This document shows positions 1 to 10,924 of a stretch of DNA of 64,000 nucleotides, piece by piece; position 1 is the first letter of the stretch; each line of letters begins with the position of its first letter. A program made the position numbers and the translations under genes. The DNA is from Gerris lacustris (Eukaryota > Arthropoda > Insecta > Hemiptera > Gerridae). Where the stretch lies: NCBI GenBank assembly GCA_951217055.1, contig OX578280.1:36159628-36223627 (forward strand), written 5' to 3'. The notes under the pieces are model-generated. The model did not search any database. It was not told the origin of the DNA and worked only from the letters and a program-made list of their open reading frames with translations.

Positions 1-152
1 TATATAGTCCTGATTTCTTTTCTATGAAGGCTTCTGAAAGGAAACATTAGGTGTTAATTTTATCGCTTGGCCTACATGATAATAGGAAACCTAGCCACTA
101 ATGCCTAGCATGAGCCCCGCGTGGAGTGCGGGTTAAAGGCTAATTATATTAT
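1..152. other. Unassigned AT-rich flank
   Basis: I see no gene here. The stretch ends with a small GC-rich inverted motif (ccccgcg...gcggg, about 115-132) just outside the foldback element. Confidence 0.4.
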
Positions 153-546
153 GGTCATGGACACCTTCCCGGGGCGTGTATCTTTTTTCCTATTCACTTT
201 AAAAAAAAACAACAAAAAAACAATTTTTTCCCTTTACGCAAGGCCTACACAAAAGGTCATTTGCGTCGGACCGCTGCGGTCGACCGTATTCGAGTTATGC
301 GGAAAATACTGTTCTTTTCTGTTTTTTTCCGCATAACTCGAATACGGTCGACCGCAGCGGTCCGGCGCAAAGGACCTTTTTTGTAGGCCTTGCCGTAAAG
401 GGAAAAAATAGTTTTTTTTAAAGTGAATAGGAAATACACAATTTTTTCAAAAAATTAAACACGCAAAAACAAAAAGTTATACACGCCCCCGAAAAAGCCT
501 CTAAAACGGACGTCTAAGAGCGGGCCCCGGGAAGGTGTCCATGACC
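153..546. repeat. Composite foldback (inverted-repeat) element
   Basis: Two nested inverted repeats are visible. The outer pair is a 22-bp perfect match (153-174 against 525-546, core GGTCATGGACACC). The inner pair is about 110 bp per arm (about 188-302 against 329-432), nearly perfect, and includes a GC-rich block around CCGCTGCGGTCGACCG. The central loop is about 26 bp. The right outer segment (433-524) is longer than the left one, so one side has lost or gained sequence. No open reading frame of substance is present. It is probably a non-autonomous foldback or MITE-like element. The superfamily is unknown because no clear target duplication is seen. Confidence 0.8.
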
Positions 547-550
547 CCTT

Positions 551-878
551 TGTGACCGTAAATTGTCAAAATGTGACCCCTAAATGAACTCCAAAAATTC
601 TGGGCAACTAACTCATCCTATCTATTGGTATTATTGACATTTCAAAATTTGGTAGGATTTTTTAAGTGCATCCTAGTGTGAGATATCGTCCGGAGTGACA
701 CATACATATATGCATATATACATATAAACATACCTATATACATACATAAAAAAGTGTTAAATTTCAGGAATCGATTTAAAATGGTCTAAAACGGATTTCC
801 ATGGAGAAAATTTGCAAAAAACACAAAATTTTTGAAGCCATTGCAATAGCTTAATTTTCCTCAAAAATTTGCTAAAAC
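551..878 (+). repeat. Interspersed repeat E, copy 1
   Basis: This copy matches 62490-62812 over about 320 bp in the same orientation. Both contain a conserved block around CGTC[C/T]GGAGTGACACA, a (CATA/TATA)n tract and AAACGGATTTCCATGG. The second copy sits directly after a module also found inside the Helitron at 32 kb, so E may be part of a longer Helitron-type element. No coding potential is seen. Confidence 0.75.
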
Positions 879-1588
879 TATATGCCATCATTTGAAATAA
901 GACTTATTAACTGGTTAATCATTACAAATTAAGTAAGTTAGTTGAATTGATAAGGAAGTATTTAAATGAAGATACACAATGAAGATATCTCCTTGATATA
1001 TAAATATCTACCACATTGGCGACCGACCTTCAGCAAGAACAAAGACTTGATTTTGGACCACAGGACATAATCTTCAATACCAAACAATTTGCCCTTGAGT
1101 TACACAAAAAAAAATTAGGACCAGAGGTTGGAAATACAACCCTAAACCCAATTTCGTTAAAAGGATTTAAACATGAATTTTACTTGGATTTACTTTTCGC
1201 CTTCTTTTCTTTCCGATTTCTATTCTCCATTTTTGTTATTTTCAAAAAATATATCTTTTAAATTGTTTTATACTTATTTATACAGGAAATTTTGTATTTT
1301 TCGGGAACCTTTAGTTTCTATGAGATCTGAAGACAAGGTTGAAATAGTAATTTCCAGGTAAAAGATTATACTTTGGCAGGAAAATATTACGCTAAGAAGT
1401 AATTTATTTTTCAATATAAGCTTGTTCTCAATATAACCCTCTCTTCCCTCAACGTCCTGTTAAATTTTCGCTTCAAAGAACAATTTCTCAAGTCATTATT
1501 CCTTACCTTTAAAAACTTCCTACCACTTTAAACCAAAAGTCAACTTCCGTAAATTCATTTCATCAGTTATTAGTTAATCTTAAAAATA
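879..1588. other. AT-rich gap, no gene recognised
   Basis: Two short overlapping open frames (1016-1261, 1173-1361) do not resemble a known protein. The 1016 frame starts on a non-ATG codon. Nothing else is supported. Confidence 0.4.
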
Positions 1589-2004
1589 GTCAGTCATATC
1601 AATTAGTGTGGTACATAGCTTCCTCGTGTCCTATTTTGTAGAGGAATTGTCCCACTATTGTTAAATTTATTTAATTCCCCCTCCCCACGTTTTTTAAAGC
1701 TGTCAAAATATTTTTGATATATTACCTTAATTAAAGTATCAATTTAGTTAACTTTAAAGAGCGCTTTTAGAAAAGAAACAAATGGGAGCAGAAGGTTGAA
1801 ACTTGGGACAACAATGGGATAATTATGTCCTACCATCCTAAGAGTAGTTTTTAAGATATGTTGGTTTGCCAAAATTGAGCGACAGACACGGAACCAAAAA
1901 TGATCCCTGATGTCTGAAACGGATTTTTGAAATCGGAGACAACATTTTTTTTGTTTTTCAGAACGATCACAGGGCTTCCGTCACCTACGGTAAGCTCGGA
2001 TGCA
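1589..2004 (-). repeat. Family A element (minus orientation)
   Basis: Family A is the most abundant repeat in the window. Read on the minus strand of this copy it begins with GCTTCCG-like hairpin sequence and ends near AATTGGCAG. Here the plus strand shows the reversed order: ..AATTAGTGTGG.ACATAGCTTCC.. at the left and GGTAAGCTCGG at the right. The copy is diverged and has small deletions. It belongs to the longer-interior subfamily (with the block TGGGACCAACAATGG). Confidence 0.75.
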
Positions 2005-2274
2005 AAATACTTCAGGAAATTTTAAATTAAGATATATATTTTTTTTTTTAAAAAAAAAGAAGAGTGATTCCCCATAAAAATGTAATGGCATTGTGATGTT
2101 AATATTTGCAGTAATGAAGAATAAGTTCACTCAAACTTCAGGACCCTAAGATTAAATATTATTATAAAACTTTCCTCCGAATGCGGCTTTAGCTTAAATG
2201 CGGCCATACACGAAGAGGAAATCCTTGAGGTTAGTCTAGTCCTGGAGAAATTCCTTTACGTGTGTGGAGGCGGC
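2005..2274. other. Gap with short inverted motif
   Basis: An imperfect inverted pair, GCGGCCATACACG (about 2200) and CGTGTGTGGAGGCGGC (about 2260), suggests a small degraded MITE between two family A copies. Nothing coding. Confidence 0.3.
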
Positions 2275-2710
2275 AATGTGGAACATAGCTACCTCGAATC
2301 CTATTTCGTATACTTAAATGATTTTATGCTTTTAAGACTTATTATAATCAAATTTAAATAATTTTCCCCCCGTTTCTCAAAACTTTCAAAATGTTTTTGA
2401 TTCTTTTAGACGAATTAAAATATCAATTTAGCAATCTTTAAAGAGCGCAGACTTAAAGGGCGCATGTAGAAGAGAAACAAATGGGCGCTGAAGGTTGAAA
2501 CTTAAATGGGACCAATAATGGGCTAATTATGACCTACCATCCAAATATCAATAAAATCGGACGGACGAGTAGTTTTTAAGATTTATTGGTTCGCAAAAAT
2601 TGAGGAACAGACCGACACGGAACTTGGAATTTTTTGAAATCAGAGACAATAATTTTTTTCGTTCTTCAGAACGATCACATAGCTTCCGTTATCTTCGGAA
2701 AGCTCGGAGG
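2275..2710 (-). repeat. Family A element (minus orientation)
   Basis: Second of two family A copies lying in tandem and in the same orientation. It shows ACATAGCT at the left, a middle block with AAATGGGCGCTGAAGG, and GCTTCCGTTATCTTCGG plus GCTCGG at the right. Mutations weaken the terminal hairpin. Confidence 0.75.
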
Positions 2711-3540
2711 CAAAATTTGAGTAGCGTTCATATTACTTTTAAATAAAATTTTAGGATTTTAAATGCGTTATTTCAGTTTTGACTTGAACAAATATAGTTA
2801 GCTCATTAAAATATTAGGACTATTATAAGGCTCCATCAGCCAATGAACTTTTGAAAAGGACCTCTAATTTCAAAAAACAGTTGTCAGAAAATCCTTGAAA
2901 GTAATTTCAAAAACTGAAAAAGAGGCAACTTTTTCTCATCCAAACATCAATGCTTCAGTTAAAATGACGAAGATGATATTTTTAACTAGAAAAAATTAAT
3001 ATTTAGGTTAGTGTCATTTTTATTAAGAAATTTCCAAAATAAAAAATGGAAGGGTACAAAGTAAAAATGATAACTCGAGAGAACTCATTTTAAAATTAGG
3101 GAAAAAGGAAATTCATCAACTTGAGAGGGAGATTGAAAGAAAAACATTTTTTTATCGTTTTCTCTCAGTGTAATTATGACCTATACATCGTTTTCTCCCA
3201 TCTTAATTTCGGAAAAAAGTCATAATTAAAAAATACCGGGACAGATCAACTCTTAATATAACTAAAAATTAAATCAATAGAAATCTTTATTGGTGTTAAT
3301 TCCTAGCAGGAAGTTAATTCATTTAATTCAATATAATTTCAATAATTATATAATTTTAATATTATCTTAAGAACCTGACTTTTTATATACTTCTTTACCA
3401 TTCTTACGTAAATATAAATAATACTAGCCCATTAAAATCAAGTTTTTATTATAAATTCTTTATATTTTTGCATTTTGTGAGGGTAAATATGGGTATAAAT
3501 TTATTTTAATTTTATATAATTAATTAAAAATTAATTTATT
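2711..3540. other. AT-rich gap
   Basis: No repeat family, RNA gene or protein similarity is recognised here. Confidence 0.4.
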
Positions 3541-3925
3541 AGTAAAATGTAATTAATTTTTGAGAATGTTGAGTCGATATGCCAAGTTTCAGCTCGATTG
3601 GATGACGAAGAGGGTTAACTCGCCCTCCAAAGATTTTATATAGGTACCTACCAATAATTAATCAATCAATTAATTAAATGTTTATTTTATTTTATTACTT
3701 ATTTTTTAAAAAAAATTAATTCATTCATTCATTTTTAAAGAGATAATTAATTAAATTTTAAAATTAATTAATTAAATTGAATTCATTCATCAAATGTATT
3801 TAATTAATTTATTTGTTAAAATGTTTTTGTATTGGTAGAGTCTATGTGCCAAATGTCATCTCGAATGGATGACTGGAAGAGGGTTAACCTTCCAAAGATT
3901 TTGACGACAGGGAGGCAGGCACAAA
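3541..3925 (+). repeat. Diverged tandem pair of a short repeat
   Basis: Two related units of about 100 bp lie about 268 bp apart (around 3571-3640 and 3839-3910). Both read GT..ATGCCAA.T.TCA.CTCG then GGATGAC.GAAGAGGGTTAAC and CCAAAGATTTT. The spacer is almost pure A/T with repeated TTAATTAA motifs. The second unit ends GGGAGGCAGGCAC. Origin unknown. Confidence 0.55.
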
Positions 3926-4004
3926 AGTGAAGTTAATATAAAGGATTTAAAAAATAAATAAAAAATATGGTCCAATTTAATAAATTGCAAAACACAAATC
4001 CGTA

Positions 4005-4424
4005 TCAGACATCAGGGATTTTTTGCGAACCAACTTATTTTAAAAACTACATTTCCGATTTTAGTGATATTTTATTAGTTTCATATAAGTTGCAACATTC
4101 GGCGTGCATTTGTTTTTCTTCTACATGCACACAAACATACATTTATATCTTCAAAAGCACTCATCTGATTTTTATGAAATTTGGATGGTTTATCGTAAGT
4201 AGCCCGCAGAAAGCTCCAGATTAATTTCATCCGTATGCGCTATTTATATTTAGCTAAATTGATACTTTAATTCATGTAAAAAATAAAAACAATTTTGACA
4301 GTTTAAAAAAAAACGGGGGAAAATTAAATAAATTTGACAATAATAGGTTGTAAAAGCATAAGATCATCAAAGTATACAAAATAGGACCCAAGGAAGCTAT
4401 GTGCCACACTAATTGGCAGACTAT
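4005..4424 (+). repeat. Family A element, 5'-truncated
   Basis: The copy starts in the conserved CAGACATCAGGGA block and ends GAAGCTATGTGCCACACT then AATTGGCAGACTA. The head hairpin is missing. The interior has the longer-subfamily block with CTCATCTGATTTTTATGAAA. The best match is the copy at 39079-39685. Confidence 0.75.
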
Positions 4425-5270
4425 TATTTTTGTAAAATTAGAATAAGAGATATAGTCACACGTTTCGACCCGGTACCAATTACATTTTTTTAATATTTTA
4501 TATCCTGATTTATCAAAATACATTTCACTTGAATAATATATTTCGTGCCTTCTCATCATTCTGCACCATGAACACATAGCAAAATCATATGATTCCTATA
4601 AGTTATTTTGAAATAAATAGGTATTTTACTAATCTCTCACAAAAGTAAGATATTACAAAACTAGATGTATACAAATGATGTATAAGAAACGAAAAAGCTG
4701 TTATATATTAATATAAAGGAATGTTTGATCTATTAATAAAAGTAGGGCATATCTATTAATCTTACTAAAACACATTAAAATAGAATAAGATAGTATAGGG
4801 AAAGGACCAAATACAGAAAGCAGATGTGTGACAAATTTGTACACGTCCAAAAATGTTAGAAACCCCAAGTTTTTAAGCATGCTAGATATTGATGATGATC
4901 GTATTTAAGAAGAATGGGCCTTCACAAAAAATAGAAAATCTATCAATCTTACCGAGTTCGATTTAAGAAGAAAAGGGTAGTATAGTGGAAGGGAAGGAAA
5001 TAGCCCTTTCAAGCCCGTCCAACAGCACCCTTTCCTTCTCTTTTTTGCATAGGGCAGCAAAATTACGAGGGGCGGCCAATGTTTAGTTGCCTGAAAATAA
5101 TTGAGAAAGGGCTTCCGGGTTCTAGAACAAAAATACTTTTAGAATTGTTTATGGGACCTTGGTAATAACGCACTTGCTTAAACTGGAGCATTGAAACAAT
5201 ACGGAGCTTCCAAAGTGAGCTATAACAAGTCAATCTTAATTTTATAGAAGCACATAAGTGTTTTGTTTTT
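4425..5270. other. Gap, no gene recognised
   Basis: Mostly A/T-rich, with a more GC-rich patch at 4980-5060. The minus-strand frame over 4272-4577 is part of family A and its flank, not a gene. Confidence 0.4.
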
Positions 5271-5483
5271 GCTTCCGAGCTTACCGAAGGTAACGGAAAC
5301 TATGAGATCATTCTGAAATCGAACATATATATGTCAGAAATGCGTTTTAGACACCAGAGAACATTTTTGGTTCCGTGTCTGTCTGTCGGTCTGTCACTCA
5401 ATTTTGCGAACTAACATATCTTAAAAACTATTCGTCCGATTTCAATGAAATTTGGATGGTATGTGCCACACTTATTAACAGAC
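5271..5483 (+). repeat. Family A element, internally deleted
   Basis: A short copy with the head hairpin (GCTTCCGAGC..GGTAACGGAA), the CTGTCTGTCGGTCTGTC tract and the tail TATGTGCCACACTTATT, and most of the interior lost. It shows that both ends travel together. Confidence 0.75.
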
Positions 5484-6037
5484 AATTTTTTAAAAGATTT
5501 TTTTGGAAATAAACATTCTAGTTAGTACAAAAATGAAACTAGGGTTGTTATATTTTTAAATACAGAATTATTATTATACAAACCCATTTTCCATACTTAT
5601 CAACAATATATTAAAGTGGAAAATGTATTTGCTCTCTGTGAATCATACCTAAGAAAACGAATGCAGAGTATGAAAGATTTGATTTTATACACTTATATAT
5701 TTTAACTTCACTTGCTTATGAATTATACATTTTTAACCTACCTTCTGACTACCTAGAAAGCTGGGATTTTTACATATTATGTACTTCCAATTTCAATTAT
5801 GTTAATTAAAAACAAGAAAGTATACCAAAAAAGTTAGTTACTTAAGTTTACTTTTCTAATAAATCTTTTTTTTGTAATACATAAAATATTTTATACAGAA
5901 AAATTGTAAATATGTACTTCTTAATAGCTTGAGAGAAAACCATAATACAAAAAATACAGGGAATCTCACCATAAAAAATACGTAATCCTACGATGTGCAC
6001 CTGACAAAGTCAAAGTTGAAAGTTCTTTGAAACCCTT
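5484..6037. other. AT-rich gap
   Basis: Nothing recognised. Confidence 0.4.
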
Positions 6038-6045
6038 ATAGTTAA

Positions 6046-6756
6046 CAGGGCCGTTTCTAGGTGTTTTGCCGCCCTAGGCAAAAATTAAAAAATCCCCCCC
6101 CCCCTCCTTTTTACTATTCGCCTTTTCCCTTTGTCATTCAGGCTAAAAAAAATTAATGTATTATACACAAAAGATCTTGTATCTAACATAATCCCATCAA
6201 AAATTAAATATCTAAATAAGGAGTTATATTTTATTTCATTTTAAATATCTCTTATAACTTTAGCGTTATTTTAGGTTCTTTCTTTTATCTTTCTTTGGTT
6301 GATTGGTACCTTCCTTACCTTCATTTTAGGGAAATTCTTTAATAAGATCTGTAATGTCTAGGTGGTAAGTAAATCTGTTTCTAATAAAATTGTGGCTAGT
6401 CCTATACGAGTCTTTATAGGCTCATGGAACTGCGCAGATAGGTTTCTATTAATTTGAGTTTTTCATAAAAAACAACATTTTCATCTCACTTGTTTTGGCC
6501 TATTTTCAACCAAAAGAGTTCTTAATTTGTCTCCACTTGAGTTTATTTAGTCAAAGTAAGCATATATTAAGAAATTGTTCGGTATATGGATTTGAAAACA
6601 ATTCAATTTTTCCTTCTCTCCTGATTTGCTCGATATTTTCGTTATTTTGATAAAAAAAAAAAAAAACATTAAACATTTATTTTTCCCCTTCCTTTTGCCG
6701 CCCCTAAAATTTTAGGCGGCCGCCTAGTCTTGCGCCTATTAGTAGAAACGGCCTTG
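6046..6756. mobile_element. Non-autonomous hAT element
   Basis: Terminal inverted repeats CAGGGCCGTTTCTA at the left and, read inward from the right end, CAAGGCCGTTTCTA. The flanking octamers ATAGTTAA (6038-6045) and ATAGTTAG (6757-6764) match at 7 of 8 positions. An 8-bp target duplication with CA.GG ends is diagnostic of the hAT superfamily. At 711 bp, with no transposase-like frame, it is a deletion derivative or MITE. A run of 11 C lies just inside the left end (6094-6104). Confidence 0.85.
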
Positions 6757-6764
6757 ATAGTTAG

Positions 6765-7680
6765 TAGTAATTTTTTGCTCCACTTTATACTAAGCCAACT
6801 TGACAATTACTTAACCGATTTACACCATTCATATAATGATTTTAATAATGGGCAGATATTCTTAACTAGGGGTCACCCTTAAGACTTAAGAATGGGAAAT
6901 TTAAAGACATTTTGGGAGCAAGCCAGAAATATTGGATATTACAAAGAACACGTTTTATTTAAATCTCGGTTAGATTTTATATTTTCATTCAAATTTAGGG
7001 TTAATGTAGGGTAGCCTCATTCTCAAAATTGAGGTGGTTCAATTTATAAGTCTGCATTAGAATAGCTCGTCTATTCTTGGATATAATGATAGAAAGTGTA
7101 TGTTTATGCATGTATAAATTTATAAACAAGATGTTGTCTAGCTCTGCTTGTGATACTTCCACCCTCAGAAGGTCTGTGTGCCAAGAGGTTATGGATTATG
7201 ATTACTTAAACCAAAAATGAAAACGCTTTAATTAAAGATTTTTTATTTTTTTCATTCATATTATATGAACTGTAATTTCCGAGTGACCATTTGCCAAATG
7301 GCCTAAAAATACTAAAATACAATATCCACTTAGATTAAATTTGCCATACGTATTTTTATTCACGTATTGAGATGGGTCGAAGGTACCAAACAAATATTTA
7401 GATTTATATGTAGATACCTAGAATACTACATGTTTGTAGATATTCCAACATAAAGAAAATTGTTTTAAAAAGTTTGTCTGTAGTCTGTTTAGACACGAGG
7501 AGCATGAACTAGTAGACTGATTTCAATGGCATTTCACTGCAATGTTCAAAAAAATCATACCTAGATGCAAATTCAAGAAATGTTTGCTCAAATTTTAAGG
7601 GGGTGCCCTCAAAAACTTCAAAAAACCTCAAAAACCGTTCTCACTATTTTGATTAAAACGTTGGCCATGTACATAGACTT
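6765..7680. other. AT-rich gap
   Basis: No gene, RNA or repeat I can support. Confidence 0.4.
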
Positions 7681-7683
7681 TTA

Positions 7684-7747
7684 GGCTAGGCGCACACTGG
7701 GGGCAAAACAGTCTGCAGACTGTTTTGCCCCCAGTGTGCGCCTAGCC
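7684..7747. repeat. 64-bp perfect palindrome flanked by TTA
   Basis: Each half is 32 bp, beginning GGCTAGGCGCACACTGG, and meets at GTCTGCAGAC with no spacer. TTA directly flanks both sides (7681-7683 and 7748-7750). A same-orientation TTA pair around an inverted repeat looks like a 3-bp target duplication, as made by PIF/Harbinger-type transposons. It may be a minimal MITE, or two ends fused head to head. Confidence 0.8.
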
Positions 7748-7750
7748 TTA

Positions 7751-7966
7751 CTATAAAAATTGTTTTCCTGGAAAATAATGTAGTTCCAGAGATAATGATG
7801 AAAATAAATTTGATTTAGCTGAAAATCGGAACGAAAGTGTAAAAAAATAAGATTAACAAATTAAGTAATAAAATTAGATATTAAGGAATTTCAATTCTGT
7901 ACACTATTTTTATTTGTTTTTTCTTCAACAAATGTTGTTAAAAATTAAACACCTTTTTAAATTGTC
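7751..7966. other. AT-rich gap
   Basis: Nothing recognised. Confidence 0.4.
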
Positions 7967-8614
7967 AATTATAATTAATTTTTGATGGATTTTAAGGTGT
8001 GTATTTAAAAATAAATAAAAACTAGATGATTTTCATTTCTTTATTAATTTGTGAGACGTTTCGACCCTCTAAGGTCATCTTCTCATCACATCCTTTTTCA
8101 TTCTACAATTGAAAAACATATACAATAATATTATTTCTAATCTTTCAACAATTCCTTATTTCTTTCATTATTTAACATTATTTTACAATTTGAATTCACA
8201 TAAAGCTTCAAAAATACATGTATAATTACAAACAAAAACATCATTACTTACAATTGATGTGTTGTGTAGTCACATTGAATTTTTTTTTGTCAATTATATT
8301 AAGATTAATAATAAAATCATAATCCTCTGTAAGATTCGTCAAAATTTTAATTACATAATAAAATTAGCTAAACTAATTAAAAATTTTTGATTAAAAACTG
8401 AAAAATTTAACAATGAAATTATAAAAAATACATAGACATACATACAAAATATTATTGTATATGTTTTTCAATTGTAGAATGAAAAAGGATGTGATGAGAA
8501 GATGACCTTAGAGGGTCGAAACGTCTCACAAATTAATAAAGAAATGAAAATCATCTAGTTTTTATTTATTTTTAAATACACACCTTAAAATCCATCAAAA
8601 ATTAATTATAATTC
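7967..8614. repeat. Foldback element with 165-170-bp arms
   Basis: The left arm (about 7967-8137) and right arm (about 8447-8614) are near-perfect inverted copies around a 310-bp A/T-rich spacer. Each arm carries GAAGATGACCTTAGAGGG then TCGAAACGTCTCAC and an AATAAAG motif. That block resembles the hammerhead-like terminal region of Penelope-type elements, although two core bases differ. The sequence CACTATTTTTAT occurs both near 7899 and near 8614. Confidence 0.8.
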
Positions 8615-8648
8615 ACTATTTTTATGTATATCGATGAGAAAGTGTATT

Positions 8649-9224
8649 GCTTCCGAGCTTACCGAAGGTAACGGAAGCATTGTGTTCACTTTTGAGAACG
8701 AAAAACTTTTATGCCTCCGATTTTAAAAATTCCAAGACAGAATTCCTTTCAGTTTCAGACATCAGGGAACATTTTTGGTCTCCTGTCTGTCTGTGTGTCC
8801 GCGAATTATGAAACGTGCGACGATAACTTGAGAAAAATGACGACCGATTTTGAGGAAATTTGGTAGACATGATTATTTTACCAATGCCCAGGACGAGTTC
8901 GTTGGACAACGTTATCCGTCCAAGCGTTCACGAGCAACGCTCGCGTAAACGTGAACTTCAAACTTAAAATTGGAATTTTAGGTGGGGGAAAAAATCAAAC
9001 TTCATCTATTCAATGAGACAAACATTTTTTTCAAATACAATTTTTTAGTAAAACTAACAGTGACACCGCTATGAAGTGTTAAAGATCGCTAAAAGCTATT
9101 AATAGTTTTTACACAATAAACAATCTAACAATAAAGTAATATAACAATAATTTTAATGTTAATATAAAAATAATGTACATGATAGGATGCGAGGAAGCTA
9201 TGTGCCACACTAATTGGCAGTCTA
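8649..9224 (+). mobile_element. Family A element, full length (A1 subfamily)
   Basis: A reference copy for family A. It starts with a compound hairpin: a GCTTCCG/CGGAAGC outer stem and a TTACC-GAA-GGTAA inner stem. It ends GAAGCTATGTGCC..CTAATTGGCAGTCTA next to poly-T. The 12-mer CACATAGCTTCC (seen here on the minus strand) recurs near both ends in other copies. The interior has a module of about 135 bp shared with family B (8818-8956). No protein is encoded; the minus frame at 8709-8909 is incidental. Hairpin end, short internal end repeats and T-rich insertion sites suggest a non-autonomous Helentron-like element. This classification is inference. Confidence 0.7.
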
Positions 9225-9533
9225 TTTTTTAATTTACTTAATTTAAAACTTGTGAAAAACATTTTAATAGTAACATTTCATTATTTAGACTGAAAAGTTA
9301 AATGTCATTAGAAGACATCTGTTTTGGATTTTCTAAAATTTGTTTTGGCATTTCTAATAGAACTTCATTGTGTAAGCTTAATTCTACTGTAATAGTTTTT
9401 TTAATTCTATTTAATATAATAAAAATAAATTAATGTTATTTTAATAAAATAAAAATCGGTCCGAGACAACTCAAACAAAGTTTCTCATATACGATTTTTT
9501 TCTTACTTTCTCATAATTACTTAGCCCAGTGTT
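9225..9533. other. AT-rich gap
   Basis: Nothing recognised. Confidence 0.4.
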
Positions 9534-10342
9534 TTCCAAGGGTTGATTTTGGAACGAAGTTCCTTGTGGCGTGGCACGTTCTGGAGCCCGGGAGTGAATC
9601 CGAAAAAAACGACCAAAATCACCGTCACGAAATCTACAGATGACGATAACTTGAGTAAAAGCTCACCGAGTAAGATGAAATTTGGTACACATGTTCATTT
9701 TACCAATGCCCAGGCTGAGTTCGTCGGAAAACGTTATCCGCCCAAGCGTTTACACGCAACGCTCGCGTAAACGTAAGCTTTAAAAGACGGGAAAAAGTGT
9801 TATTAAGGAAGCCTGTTACTTGACTTGTTTTGATTATTTTTGTTATATATGTCAAAAATGTCACTTTGTTTTGTAAATAAATAAAATATAATCATGTAAA
9901 ATTTCACCCTGATACAAGCAGAAGCTGTAGAGTAGGGAAGAGATATATTTTATAATATTTTAAATTAATTGGCCGGGTAGGTAGAAAAAAGTCCTTTTTC
10001 AATCCAAACTCCTTTAACAAACATACTCTTTCACTATAAACTCATAATGAACTTAATAATGAATCAACTTTTTTCTTAATATATATTTATTTAATATATA
10101 TTTATAGTAAGACACTTGCTTTAATTATACAAATAATGATTTTCTTTTAATTTTGCCTTAACTCTGCCAGGTACAAACAGTTCGTTCTTTTAATTTTTTT
10201 TATTTTCCAACTCCGCCAAGTATACGTGGCGTACGTAGTTAGCAATGTATATGTACTTAGCAGTGTGATTTTAAAATTTAAATTTAATGAGAAATGTAAG
10301 GAACTTCGTTCCTACCGGGTGTCCCGCGACACCACACGTGTT
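9534..10342 (+). mobile_element. Family B element, copy 1
   Basis: About 800 bp, with an inverted second copy at 26679-27470. The left end holds GGAACGAAGTTCCTT (9551-9565) and the right end its exact reverse complement (10298-10312). Beyond the right repeat is a hairpin, GGTGTC-CCGC-GACACC (10318-10333), then CACACGTG and poly-T. Subterminal inverted repeats plus a terminal hairpin and a T-rich target are features of Helentron (Helitron2) type elements. The frame at 9543-9770 lies across the left end and has no recognisable domain. No transposase or helicase is encoded, so it is non-autonomous. Confidence 0.75.
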
Positions 10343-10924
10343 TTTTTTTAAATTTTCCGAGGGGAATAAAATAGAGGATAAGTAATAGTAATAAGTATAC
10401 CCGTCTAAAGCTGAGGCTGAGAAGTTACGAATGTAGATTGAAAAATATAGAAATGTTCTTTTAAGATTTAAACAATATAAGTGTCAAAAATTGGGAAATC
10501 AAAATTTTGAAGAAAATGCTCGAGAAATCAAAATTTTGTTCAGAAGACGCAGTTATTTCACATATGAAAGCTTTCGATAAGAGAAGCTAACTGAATTAAG
10601 CTGTTTCAGTACAGCGCTTCCATAAAACTAAGTTTTATGCTTGAAACCTGATGCTTAAATTTGACGCTGACATGACTTATTCATAGAATTACCTTTATTT
10701 TTTATTCAGACCAAAGAGATAATTTTTTAGTATTTATATCTAAATCTCTTTACTAACCAACTGTTCTGCTTCTTTCATGGTATTCATTTTATACTTCGTT
10801 AATTTTATATTTAGAATAAAAAGGAAAATTAAGTATATTATTTTAGATAAATTACACTGTTCTGCAAAATTTAACCAATTTTCGGGCCCCATGAAAATGT
10901 TATCTGAACTTAATGTTTTGAAGT
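10343..10924. other. AT-rich gap
   Basis: No recognised feature. Confidence 0.4.

Noticed and set aside
1008..1050. LTR-retrotransposon primer-binding-site-like CATTGGCGACCGACC
   Set aside because: No LTR upstream and no gag-like sequence downstream; the phrase alone is too short.
8446..8530. A functional hammerhead ribozyme in the 8-kb foldback
   Set aside because: Two essential core positions differ from CUGANGA and no stem I/III pairing with an NUH site is visible; kept only as a resemblance.
8709..8909. Frames inside family A and B copies (also 9543-9770, 30705-31094, 32360-32554)
   Set aside because: They translate non-coding repeat sequence and are not conserved as frames between copies.
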